Source of the DNA: WHSW01 sp963722175
Lineage (GTDB): Bacteria > Actinomycetota > Thermoleophilia > Solirubrobacterales > 70-9
Reading direction: 5' to 3'
Assembly (NCBI GenBank): GCA_963722175.1
Contig: CAVRKA010000004.1
Span: 1,240,001 to 1,304,000 of the forward strand
Length of the DNA stretch: 64,000 bases
Shown here: piece after piece, positions 34,627-43,100 of the stretch
Position numbering within the stretch: position 1 is the stretch's first letter
Layout of the letters: every line of letters starts with the position of its first letter
Position numbers and translations under genes: made by a program
The notes under the pieces: generated by a model
Databases searched by the model: none
Told to the model about the DNA's origin: nothing
The model's input: only the letters and a program-made list of their open reading frames with translations

Positions 34627-35892
34627 TCAGGGAGTCGCGCAGCGGTAATCCGGTCCCGCCGCGACCGAGCGGGTCAGGCCGCCGGTCACGGTCCGGCCGA
34701 GGACGACGCAGACGTCGTAGGTGATTCGCTCGTTCGCCGGGAAGCCGGCGAATGCGCGCGAATGGGTCGGCGAGTCGTAGACCTCGGGCAGGCTCGGCCC
34801 GGCGCCGTAGAAGGGAGCCGACCCCCAGGCGATCTTCTCGTACGTCGTCGATCCGTCGGGATCGTCATACGGGAGGCTGTACTGGGCCGACTGATACGGC
34901 CATTCCCAGTCGCACGGCAGCAGCCATCCCTCGTCCGCGCAGCCGACGTGACCGCTCGACGTCCGTCCCCGCGCGAACGAGAAGCCGTGGACGAGGCTGC
35001 TCGAGGTCCACGGGCGCGGCTCGACCAGGCCGACCTCGTACTGGCCGGCGATCATCGCCGTGTAGCGCGCCCCGGCGTTCGCCTGGTTCCACGTCCACTC
35101 CCGGTTGCGCGTCAGCGGGGCCCCGATCGACTTGAAGTGGAGCCGGTCGCCCCACATGACACGACTGATCGGCATGTTCCCCTGGTCGAAGTCCATCACG
35201 CCGTAGGGGCCGCGGACGTCGAAGTTCACCCGGTCGGCGACCCCGACGTTTCCGAGGTCGACGCTGGTTCGGATCCGGGGAAAGTCGGTTCCCTCCAGGA
35301 AGTACCAGGTGATCCGCACCGGCAGCGTGTACCTCCGCAGCTCGGCGGGAGCGACCGGCGTCGGGCTGGAGTCCTCGCCCTCCTCGTTCTTCGGGATCGG
35401 GTCGATCGTCCCGTAGCGGGGATACGACATCGCGAACCGGTGGGCGGCGCGATCGGGGTCGGCGTCCGCCAACTCGGTCCCGGTGACGGGAAGGCTCCGC
35501 CCGAGGGGAGAGTCGGTGACGCCGAAGACGTGGTCGGCGATCGTGCCGTTGAATCCGTCCGAGAACGTCCGGTAGGCCTCGTGGGAGACGAAGTAACCGA
35601 AGCCCTCGGCCGAGTTGACGACCTTCCTGCGCCAGTTGCCGTTCATGTACGCGAAGTAGGTCATCTGGATCGCGTACCCGCCGTGCCCGGGATTGCCCTC
35701 GCCCTCGCGCTTCAGCGACACGGTGCGCGTGCGCCCGTTCGAGTCCAGCCACGAATAGCGATCGACGCTCAACCCGTTGACCGTCGTCACCGTGTGCCCG
35801 ACAGCGGCGCCGGCGCCGGCGGGCGCGATCAGCGCCAGCGCGCAGAGCGCCAGCGCCCAGACCCATCCATGAGTCAGCGATCGATTCGGCAC
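34627..35892 (-). CDS. large secreted protein of unknown function
   Basis: The 421-residue protein has a signal peptide (WVWALALCALALIAPAGAGA, residues 11-30) and no further membrane helix. Aromatic-rich beta-strand segments (YAIQMTYFAYMNGNW, ITWYFLEGTDFPRI, FDVRGPYGVMDFDQGN) suggest a beta-sandwich. Four cysteines in the last third (CADEGWLLPC, VCVVLG, YRCATP) may form two disulfides in the cell exterior. No catalytic signature or family was recognised. Confidence 0.65.
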   Translation of the reverse strand: MPNRSLTHGWVWALALCALALIAPAGAGAAVGHTVTTVNGLSVDRYSWLDSNGRTRTVSLKREGEGNPGHGGYAIQMTYFAYMNGNWRRKVVNSAEGFGYFVSHEAYRTFSDGFNGTIADHVFGVTDSPLGRSLPVTGTELADADPDRAAHRFAMSYPRYGTIDPIPKNEEGEDSSPTPVAPAELRRYTLPVRITWYFLEGTDFPRIRTSVDLGNVGVADRVNFDVRGPYGVMDFDQGNMPISRVMWGDRLHFKSIGAPLTRNREWTWNQANAGARYTAMIAGQYEVGLVEPRPWTSSSLVHGFSFARGRTSSGHVGCADEGWLLPCDWEWPYQSAQYSLPYDDPDGSTTYEKIAWGSAPFYGAGPSLPEVYDSPTHSRAFAGFPANERITYDVCVVLGRTVTGGLTRSVAAGPDYRCATP

Positions 35893-35951
35893 CTGGGCCC
35901 ATGCTAGGCCGCGTCGCGGTCACTGTCCACCTGCCGGCGCCGGGACGCGCT

Positions 35952-36383
35952 CTACAGCAGCCCGAGCGCGCTGAGGATCGTCACCGAGTCCGAGTAGACG
36001 TCCTTGCGCTTGACCAACCCGTCGGAGAACGGGATCACGTCGAGGCCGTCCCACGTGACCACCTTTCCCGTCGGCTCGGCGACGAGGTCGCCGCGGCGCA
36101 TCTCGCTGGCGTGGGTCGCGGTCGCCGTCCACTCCTGGACGACGAGCCCCTCCCGGCAGTAGGTGCGGCGCCCGTCGAAGCGGATGTCGGGCCAGGTCTC
36201 GAAGATCGAGCCGATGTGACCCCGCACCGCCTCGCCCTCGGCGCGCTCGTGCGCGGTGTGGTTCTCGAACACCATGTCCGGCGCGTGCATCGCCACGATC
36301 GCGTCGAGGTCGTGGGCGTTCCAGGCGTCGTTGTAGCGGCCGATCGCCTGCTCGAGCGCCTCGGCTGAGTCCGCTTCACTCAT
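35952..36383 (-). CDS. SnoaL-like (NTF2-fold) protein
   Basis: The 143-residue protein has the SnoaL polyketide-cyclase-like pattern YNDAWNAHDLDAIVAMHAPDMVFENHTA, VRGHIGSIFETWPDIRF, EWTATATHASEM and a final strand before a helix. Its start overlaps the end of the PLP decarboxylase gene by eight bases, so they share a transcript. Proteins of this type can be isomerases, cyclases or ligand binders; the substrate is unknown. Confidence 0.78.
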   Translation of the reverse strand: MSEADSAEALEQAIGRYNDAWNAHDLDAIVAMHAPDMVFENHTAHERAEGEAVRGHIGSIFETWPDIRFDGRRTYCREGLVVQEWTATATHASEMRRGDLVAEPTGKVVTWDGLDVIPFSDGLVKRKDVYSDSVTILSALGLL

Positions 36384-37800
36384 CTCTCTCCTCCTCCAGT
36401 AACTCGACCAGTACGTCGATCAGCATCTGCACGTCGGGCTCGGTGGTCTGCCAGTTGACGATCGCCGGCCGGAAGGCGACCGTGCCGTCGTAGACGGTAG
36501 TGCCGCAGAAGACACGCCCGTCGGCGAGCAGACGCTCGCCGAGGCGGCGGTTCAGCTCGTCGAGCTCCGCCTCGGGGACGCCGGGTGGGGCGGCGCGGAA
36601 GCAGACGATGTTGAGCTGAACGTCGGCGAGGCGCTCGAACGCCGGCTCGCGATCGACCCGCTCGCCGAGCCGGCGGGCGAGCTCGAGGTGTCGCTCCACC
36701 ATTGCCCGGTGGCCGTCACGACCGTACGCCCGCAGCGTCGCCCAGATGCTCAGCGCCCGGGCCCGGCGGGAGTTCTCCGGGCTCAGGAACCCGGGGTTCG
36801 GGCGGGGGTCGTCGGGCGCCGGCAGGTAGGGGGCGCCGACGTTCAGCGCTCGCGCGAGCCGGGCGGGTTCGCGCACGAACGAGATGCCGCAGTCGTAGGC
36901 GACGTTGAGCCACTTGTGAGCGTCGACGGTGATCGAGTCGGCGTGCTCGACCCCGGCGGCCAGCTCGCGCGACCGTGGGGCGAGCCGAGCGAACAGCCCG
37001 AAGGCGCCGTCGACGTGCAGCCAGGCGTCGTGCGCGCGGGTGAGCTCGGCGATCTCGGCGATCGGATCGAAGTCGCCGGCGTTCACCTCGCCGGCGTTGG
37101 CCACGACGATCGCCGGTCCCGCTTCGCCCAGCGCCGCGTCCAGCGCCCCGACGTCGAGGCGCCCGACCGAGTCGCGCGTCAGTCGCCGGACGTTCGCCCT
37201 CCCGAGCCCGACCATCCCGATCGCCTGCATGGCGCTCGGATGGATGTAGCCGCTGGTCAGGATCCGCGGAACGGGCGCGCCGGCGAGGCCCGACTCGTCG
37301 GTGTCGATCCCGACCTGTTCGCCCCACCAGCCGCGCGCCGCGATCAGGCCCGTGAAGTTGGCCATCGTCGCCCCGCTCACCAGAACCCCGCCGAACTCGT
37401 CCGGAAGCTCGAACAGCTCACGAAGCCAGCGCACCGCGAGCCCCTCGAGCTTCGACCCGAGCGGCGACGACGCCCAGCCGAACGCCATCTGGTCGTAGGC
37501 CGAGGTGAGCCAGTCGGCCCCGAGTGCCGCCGGCGTCGTGCCGCCGGTCACGAAGTGGAAGAAGCGTGGCCCGCTGGAGCGGGTGGCGGCGGTCCGCCCG
37601 TGCTCGGCGAGCTCGACGATCGCGGCCGGCGCCCCGACCCCGTTCTCCGGCAGCGGGCCGTCGATCCGCGCGACGCGCGTTTCCGTGCCGGGCAGGAGCA
37701 CGGGGTCGGAGGCCAGGCGACCGGCGTAGGTCGTCGCCTCCATCGCCGCCGCCGACAGGGCCCGCTGGAGCTCGTCGCGCAGCTCGAGCGGGTCGGCCAC
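36376..37800 (-). CDS. PLP-dependent group II amino-acid decarboxylase
   Basis: The 474-residue fold-type I enzyme belongs to the aromatic-L-amino-acid/glutamate decarboxylase group. It shows GPRFFHFVTGGTTPAALGADW, GVLVSGATMANFTGLIAAR, HVDGAFGLFA with the Asp that binds the PLP ring nitrogen, and the Schiff-base lysine in SITVDAHKWLNVAYDCG. The C-terminal domain has LNIVCFRA. The substrate (tryptophan, tyrosine, DOPA or another) cannot be read from the sequence. It lies between parA, ten bases upstream, and a SnoaL-like gene, an odd operon for a decarboxylase. Confidence 0.88.
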   Translation of the reverse strand: MADPLELRDELQRALSAAAMEATTYAGRLASDPVLLPGTETRVARIDGPLPENGVGAPAAIVELAEHGRTAATRSSGPRFFHFVTGGTTPAALGADWLTSAYDQMAFGWASSPLGSKLEGLAVRWLRELFELPDEFGGVLVSGATMANFTGLIAARGWWGEQVGIDTDESGLAGAPVPRILTSGYIHPSAMQAIGMVGLGRANVRRLTRDSVGRLDVGALDAALGEAGPAIVVANAGEVNAGDFDPIAEIAELTRAHDAWLHVDGAFGLFARLAPRSRELAAGVEHADSITVDAHKWLNVAYDCGISFVREPARLARALNVGAPYLPAPDDPRPNPGFLSPENSRRARALSIWATLRAYGRDGHRAMVERHLELARRLGERVDREPAFERLADVQLNIVCFRAAPPGVPEAELDELNRRLGERLLADGRVFCGTTVYDGTVAFRPAIVNWQTTEPDVQMLIDVLVELLEEERDE

Positions 37801-37810
37801 CGGCGCGTCC

Positions 37811-38614
37811 CTAGCCCGTCGCTCCGGCGGGAACCAGCTCGGTCGAGAGCTCGTCGAGCGGTTCGAGCAGGTCCTGCCGCGCCAGCCGCCGCAGCAGCTC
37901 GCCGGCGAGCGAGATGTAGTCGACGCCGCGGTCGGGCCGGTAGTCGAGGATCGGGACCGCGCGCTCCGCCGACTCGGCGTAGGCGATCGACTGGCGGATC
38001 ACCGACCGGCAGACCTTGTCGCCGAAGCGCTCGCGCAGCGCCTCCAGCGTCTGGCGGGCGTGCTTGGTCCGCATGTTGGCGATGTTGAGCACCACGCCGA
38101 GCAGCTCGAGCTCCGGGTTGAGCGAGTCGCGCGCCAGGTCGACGACCTCCATCGCCTGCTCGACCCCGTGCAGCGAGAAGTACTGAGCCTCGGTGGTCAG
38201 CAGCGCGTAGTCGGCGGCGACCAGCGCGTTCACCGACAACAGGCCGAGCGTCGGCGGGCAGTCGATCAGGATCACGTCGCGGTCGCGCTTCAGGTCGCGC
38301 AGCGCATTGCGCAGCGTCACCTCGCGGCCGATCTTCCCGGCCAGCATCAGCTCCGCCTCGGCGAGCCGCATGTTGGCCGGGATCACCTGGCCGTGGACCG
38401 CGTCGGCGGCGCGCACCTGCCCCTGGAGCACGTCGGCGAGCGTCGGGTGGGCGCCGGGGTCGGTGTCGAAGTAGTCGGAGAGGTTCCCCTGCGGGTCGGA
38501 GTCGATCGCCAGCACGTCGATCCCGAGCCGGTCGAAGACGTCGGTCAAAGTTCGGGTCAGCGTCGTCTTGCCCGTTCCCCCCTTCTGGGACAGAATCGCG
38601 ATCGTCGTCGCCAT
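37811..38614 (-). CDS. ParA/Soj-family ATPase
   Basis: The 267-residue protein has the deviant Walker A ILSQKGGTGKTTL with its signature lysine, IDSDPQGNLSDYF, the Walker B VILIDCPPTLGLL and QAMEVVDLAR-type interface helices, as in chromosome- or cargo-positioning ParA proteins. No parB, parS-like GTTTCACGTGAAAC site or MinE/MipZ partner is next to it. The downstream genes are a decarboxylase and a SnoaL protein. Upstream, 13 bp from the ATG, is the 170-bp repeat, and beyond that an AT-rich operator array. Cargo unknown. Confidence 0.88.
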   Translation of the reverse strand: MATTIAILSQKGGTGKTTLTRTLTDVFDRLGIDVLAIDSDPQGNLSDYFDTDPGAHPTLADVLQGQVRAADAVHGQVIPANMRLAEAELMLAGKIGREVTLRNALRDLKRDRDVILIDCPPTLGLLSVNALVAADYALLTTEAQYFSLHGVEQAMEVVDLARDSLNPELELLGVVLNIANMRTKHARQTLEALRERFGDKVCRSVIRQSIAYAESAERAVPILDYRPDRGVDYISLAGELLRRLARQDLLEPLDELSTELVPAGATG

Positions 38615-38627
38615 CGTCCGGCGATCC

Positions 38628-38797
38628 TAGATGACTGATTCCTGATCAGCGTGTGCCCGGGGGCGCGCGGGACCGAGTTGGGCGTGGCGATCGGGCGAAG
38701 CCCATGCCGGTGGGCATGGGCGAGTCCCGAGCGGCGCGATCCAGCGACGGTATCCGTGCGTCATCCGGGTGCGCGGGGATTGGGAATCATTCATCTA
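38628..38797 (-). repeat. 170-bp inverted-terminal repeat element, family 2 copy D1
   Basis: The termini TAGATGACTGATTCC (38628-38642) and GGAATCATTCATCTA (38783-38797) are inverted with one mismatch in 15. A perfect central hairpin is GCCCATGCC-GGTG-GGCATGGGC (38700-38721). The minus-strand sequence aligns without gaps to copy D2 at 125 of 170 positions, including an invariant 24-bp block (38744-38767). It separates parA from the ATPase gene. Short frames inside it are treated as non-coding. Confidence 0.82.
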
Positions 38798-38838
38798 CTA
38801 GTCGTCCCCGGGCGATCGGGGCAGCAGGGCAATGCGCA

Positions 38839-38930
38839 TATACGCCCCTGTGTTATACGGGCTTGTATATAGATCTCTTTCCGGGGTGGCCCACATGTGT
38901 ATACAAACTCGTATAATACGAGCGCGTATA
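38839..38930 (+). promoter_or_regulatory. array of TATAC-N6-GTATA operator-like sites
   Basis: Four 16-bp inverted repeats occur in an otherwise very GC-rich region: 38839-38854 (degenerate right half GTGTT), 38854-38869, 38900-38915 and 38915-38930 (left half AATAC). They form two pairs, each with 15-bp spacing and a shared base. The second pair covers a consensus -10 TATAAT at 38912-38917 and reaches the ATG of the ATPase gene, so a bound protein would block its transcription. It could equally be a partition-type site for the nearby ParA. Confidence 0.6.
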
Positions 38931-40117
38931 TGGCGGCCGACCCATCCAATCCGTTTCGTTTCGGGGCGCTCGCCCTGGACCAGGCGTTTGCCGACCGCGA
39001 GCGCGAGGTTGCGGAGCTGGCCGGCGATGTCGTGAACGGCCAGGACGTCGTCATCTTCGCGCCACGCCGGCTCGGCAAGTCGTCGCTGGTCTGGAGGGCC
39101 GCCCAGCGGCTGGAGACCGAGGGCGTGCTCGTCGCCCAGATCGACCTGATGACCACCCCGACGAAGGAGAAGCTGGCCGAGAAGCTCGCCGCCTCGATCT
39201 ACGAGAACATCGCGAGCCCGCTGGAACGCGTGCGCGAGAAAGCCCTGGCGCCCTTCCGCGGGCTCCGGATCCAACCGACCGTGACCGTGGATCCCGAGGA
39301 CGGGAGCTTCAGCTTCAGCTTCAGCACGGCCCGGGCGTCCGCCGACCTCGACGCGACCTTGGAGCGACTGCTGGCGTTGCCGGGCGAGCTCGGAGGACGG
39401 CGCGATCGCCGGGTGGCGCTGGTCCTCGACGAGTTTCAGGAGATCGTCGAGATCGATCCCGCCCTCCCTCGGCTGCTGCGAGCCGTGTTCCAGCAGCAGC
39501 CCGAGGTCGCGCATGTCTACCTGGGCAGTCGCCGACACGTGATGGAGCGGATCTTCAGCGACGTCAACGAGCCGTTCTGGCGCAGCGCCAAGCCGGTCGA
39601 GCTCGGACCCATCCCCGCCGACGTCTTCGCCGGCTTCGTTCGAACCCGGTTCGAGGGGTCGGGGAAGGGGCTGGAGCAGGAGGCCGCGCGGACGATCATG
39701 AGCTGGACGGGCGGTCACCCCTACGCAACGCAGGAGCTCTGCTACTTCGTCTGGGAGGAGACGGCGCGCGGAGGCGAGGCCGGCGATCAGGAGCTGACGC
39801 GGGGTCTGAGCGCCGTCGTGCGCTCCGAGCACGCCCACTTCTCCTTGCTGTGGGACTCGACCTCGGCAAACCAGAAGCTCCTGCTCCAGGCGCTCGCCTC
39901 AGAGCAGCCCGGCCGTCCGTTCAGCGCCGACTACCGGCGCGCTCACGACCTGCCGTCGTCGTCCCACGTCCAGCGGGCGGCGAGGACGCTCGTCGAACGG
40001 GAGATCGTCGGGGCCGACGCCGGCGCCTATCGGATCGCCGAGCCCTTCCTGACCGAGTGGGTGCGGGTGAACATCCTCGGCTCGCCCCCCAGGAGCCGGC
40101 TGGGACCCGACGTATAA
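38930..40117 (+). CDS. archaeal-type/STAND P-loop ATPase with C-terminal winged helix
   Basis: From ATG 38930 the protein has 395 residues. It starts NPFRFGALALDQAFADREREVAEL, has Walker A IFAPRRLGKSSLVWRA, Walker B VALVLDEFQEIVEI and a sensor region HVYLGSRRHVMERIF. SWTGGHPYATQELCYFVWE follows, then a C-terminal winged-helix-like part ending AYRIAEPFLTEWVRVNI. This is the Arch_ATPase/AAA_35 layout. A GTG start at 38897 would read through the operator array and is judged unlikely. TATAAT lies 12 bases before the ATG, so the transcript may be nearly leaderless. The role is unknown; autoregulation is possible. Confidence 0.8.
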   Translation: MAADPSNPFRFGALALDQAFADREREVAELAGDVVNGQDVVIFAPRRLGKSSLVWRAAQRLETEGVLVAQIDLMTTPTKEKLAEKLAASIYENIASPLERVREKALAPFRGLRIQPTVTVDPEDGSFSFSFSTARASADLDATLERLLALPGELGGRRDRRVALVLDEFQEIVEIDPALPRLLRAVFQQQPEVAHVYLGSRRHVMERIFSDVNEPFWRSAKPVELGPIPADVFAGFVRTRFEGSGKGLEQEAARTIMSWTGGHPYATQELCYFVWEETARGGEAGDQELTRGLSAVVRSEHAHFSLLWDSTSANQKLLLQALASEQPGRPFSADYRRAHDLPSSSHVQRAARTLVEREIVGADAGAYRIAEPFLTEWVRVNILGSPPRSRLGPDV

Positions 40118-40179
40118 TCGCCGCTCCCTGATCCCGTCGCGCGCCCGCTCGAAGAAGGCGCGGACCCCGGGAGGTCAAA

Positions 40180-43100
40180 TTGAAGCGTTACTCCCCGCAC
40201 CTGCCCTGGCGCCCGCTGGTCTCGCCACCGTCGGTCGACGACCACGACGCCTGTGCGATCTACGCCTCGGTCCGCAAGGACGCGACCCCGAGCCGCGAGC
40301 CGGTCGCGCTGGCGCTTCGCAACCTCCAGAAGATGCTCCACCGCGCGGGCAACGTCGACGGCGAGGGGGACGGCTGCGGTGTGCTGGTCGACATCCCGCG
40401 GCGGATCTGGGCGGAGGAGGTGCGCGCCGGCGGTCACAGCCCGGCGCTCGTCCACGAGCCTGCGTTCGCCGTCGCGCACCTGTTCGTCGAGCGCTCCGCC
40501 GAGCTCGAGTCCGTCCTCCACGACGCCCGCGAGCTGCTCGCCCGCGCGGGCTTCCGGATCCTCGCCGAACGGCTCGGGGCGGTCGACTCGCAGGCGCTGG
40601 GCGCCACGGCGCGTGAGGAGGAGCCCCACTTCTGGCAGGTCGCAGGGCTGCTGTCGTCCGAGGAGCGGGTCAACCGCGACCTCCACGGGCTCGGCAACGA
40701 GCTCGAGTCCGAGCTCGGCTTCCACGTGCCGTCGTTCTCGGCGACCGCCTGCGTCTACAAGGTGATGGGCGCACCACGGGTGCTCGGCGAGTACTACCCC
40801 GACCTGACCGACGAGCGGTTCGAGACCGTCAGCTGTTTCGGCCACAACCGCTACTCGACCAACACCTGGCCCTCGTTCCGGCGCGTACAGCCGTTCTCGG
40901 TCCTCGGCCACAACGGCGAGATCAACACGATCGAGCAGCTGCGCCAGGAGGCGCGGGCGATCGGCGTTCGCATCCCGGCCGGCGGCTCGGACAGCGAGGA
41001 CCTGAACCGGACGATCGAGCACCTGATCCGCTCAGAGGGCCTCTCGCTGGCCGAGGCGATGGAGCTGGTGGTCCCGCCGGTCGTCAACGAGATCCGCTCG
41101 CTGCCGCCCGACCTGCACCCGTTCTTCATGTACCTGCGCGAGGTCATGGGTCCGTTCGCGCAGGGCCCGGTCGCGCTGATCGCCCGCCACGACGACGAGT
41201 GCGTGTTCTCCGCCGACGCGCTCGGCCTCCGCCCCCTGTGGCGGGTCGAGACCGCCGACGACTACATCTTCAGCTCCGAGCCCGGGATCGCCAGCGTCGG
41301 CGAGATGGTCTCGGAGCCGCTGCCCCTGGGACCGGGGGAGAAGGCGATGGTGACGACCGACCCCGGCGCCCGCCGGGCCCGGCTGTGGTCGCACGCCGAG
41401 ATGCAGCGGGAGGTCGCCCGCCGCTGGATCGAGCGCACCGGCGCGGAGACGGTCGCGCCCTACGACCGGGCGCTGCGGACCGGCGGGCCGCTCGAGGGCC
41501 GCGAGGTGCCCGGCTACAGCGACGCCGGACCGGCGGAGCCGGTGAAGGTGCCGGAGAGCCTGCTCGCCGGCTTCGGCTGGCAGCGCGACGACGTCAAGCT
41601 CTGCCAGCAGATGGCGACCAACGGCGCCGAGCCGATCGGCTCGCTCGGCTACGACGGGCCGCTGGCCGCGCTCAGCCCGGAGCGCCAGAACCTCGCCGAC
41701 TACTTCAAGGAGACGGTCGCCGTGGTCACCAATCCGGCGATCGACCGCGAGCGCGAGATGGAGCACTTCTCGACCCGCGCCGTGTTCGGCCGCCGCCCGT
41801 CGCTGCACGACCCCGCCACCGACACCCACACCGTCGAGACCTCGTTCCCGGTCATCCTCGGCGGCCACCACGACCTGGCGCCGGTCTCCGACGACGCCTA
41901 TCGCGAGATCGCCCGCCCGCACCAGACCTACCTGATCGAGGACCTCTGGGAGGAGTTCCGCGGCCGCGCCGCCGCGCTCGACATCGCCCTGCTCGAGTCT
42001 GAGACCACGGCGGGGGCGATCGAGCGGCTCAAGCAGGAGGCGGCGAAGGTCGTCCGCGACGGCGCCGAGCTCGTCGTGCTCACCGACCGCACCGTCTACG
42101 ACGGGGAGCGCCGGTACCTCGACCCGCACCTGGCCACCTCGGCGATCGACCAGGCGCTGAAGGCGTTCAAGGTCGAGCCCGGCGAGGAGAACCTGCGCCG
42201 GCGGTGCTCGATCGTGCTCCGCTCGGCGGCGATCCGGAACGTCCACGACGTCGTCCTCGCGCTCGGGCTGGGCGCCAACGGGGTCAACCCGTACGCGCTG
42301 CTCGAGGTGGTCTGCGTCGACGACTACGCGCAGGACCTCGCGAACATCTGCGCCGGCCTCAGCAAGGGGATCGAGAAGGTGATCTCGACGATCGGGATTC
42401 ACGAGGTGCGCGGGTACGCCCGCCAGTTCTCGTCGATCGGGATCAAGCCCGAGCTCGCCGAGATCTTCCAGACGGAGGCCTTTGCGGCCTCCGCTACGGC
42501 CGGCGTGGGTTTCGGCGACCTCGACGCCGACACCGACCAGCGGCTGGCGATCCTCCGCGGTGACGAGGACGGCGCGAAGCCGGCGAAGACGTTCCGCTTC
42601 TACCCGAAGGTCTACAAGGCGGCGATCGCGGCCGCGAACGGGACCGCGAGCTACGAGGACTACTCGGTCAAGGTGCGCGAGCTCGAGTCGCAGAGCCCGA
42701 TCTCGATGCGCCACATCATGCAACTGCGGTCCGATCGGCAAGCGATCGGCCCGGCTGGTGTGGATACCACTGTGGGTCATCACGACTACCCGATCGTGAT
42801 CAGCTCGATGAGCTTCGGCTCGCAGTCCGAGCCGGCGTTCCGCTCCTACGCCGAGGCGGCGAAGCAGATCAACATCCTCTGCATCAACGGCGAGGGCGGG
42901 GAGATCCGCGACATGTACGGCCGCTACCGCAAGTGGCGCGGCCAGCAGGTCGCCTCGGGCCGCTTCGGGGTCTCGGCCGAGATGCTCAACTCCTCCTACG
43001 TCGCGGAGATCAAGATCGGCCAGGGGGCGAAGCCGGGGGAGGGCGGGCATCTGCCGGGCAAGAAGGTCTCCGAGAAGGTCGCCGCGGCGCGCAACGCGAG

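Noticed and set aside
38651..38916. Two short open frames within repeat D1 and the operator array
   Set aside because: They run through terminal inverted repeats and the hairpin, have no ribosome binding site, and are not shared by copy D2.
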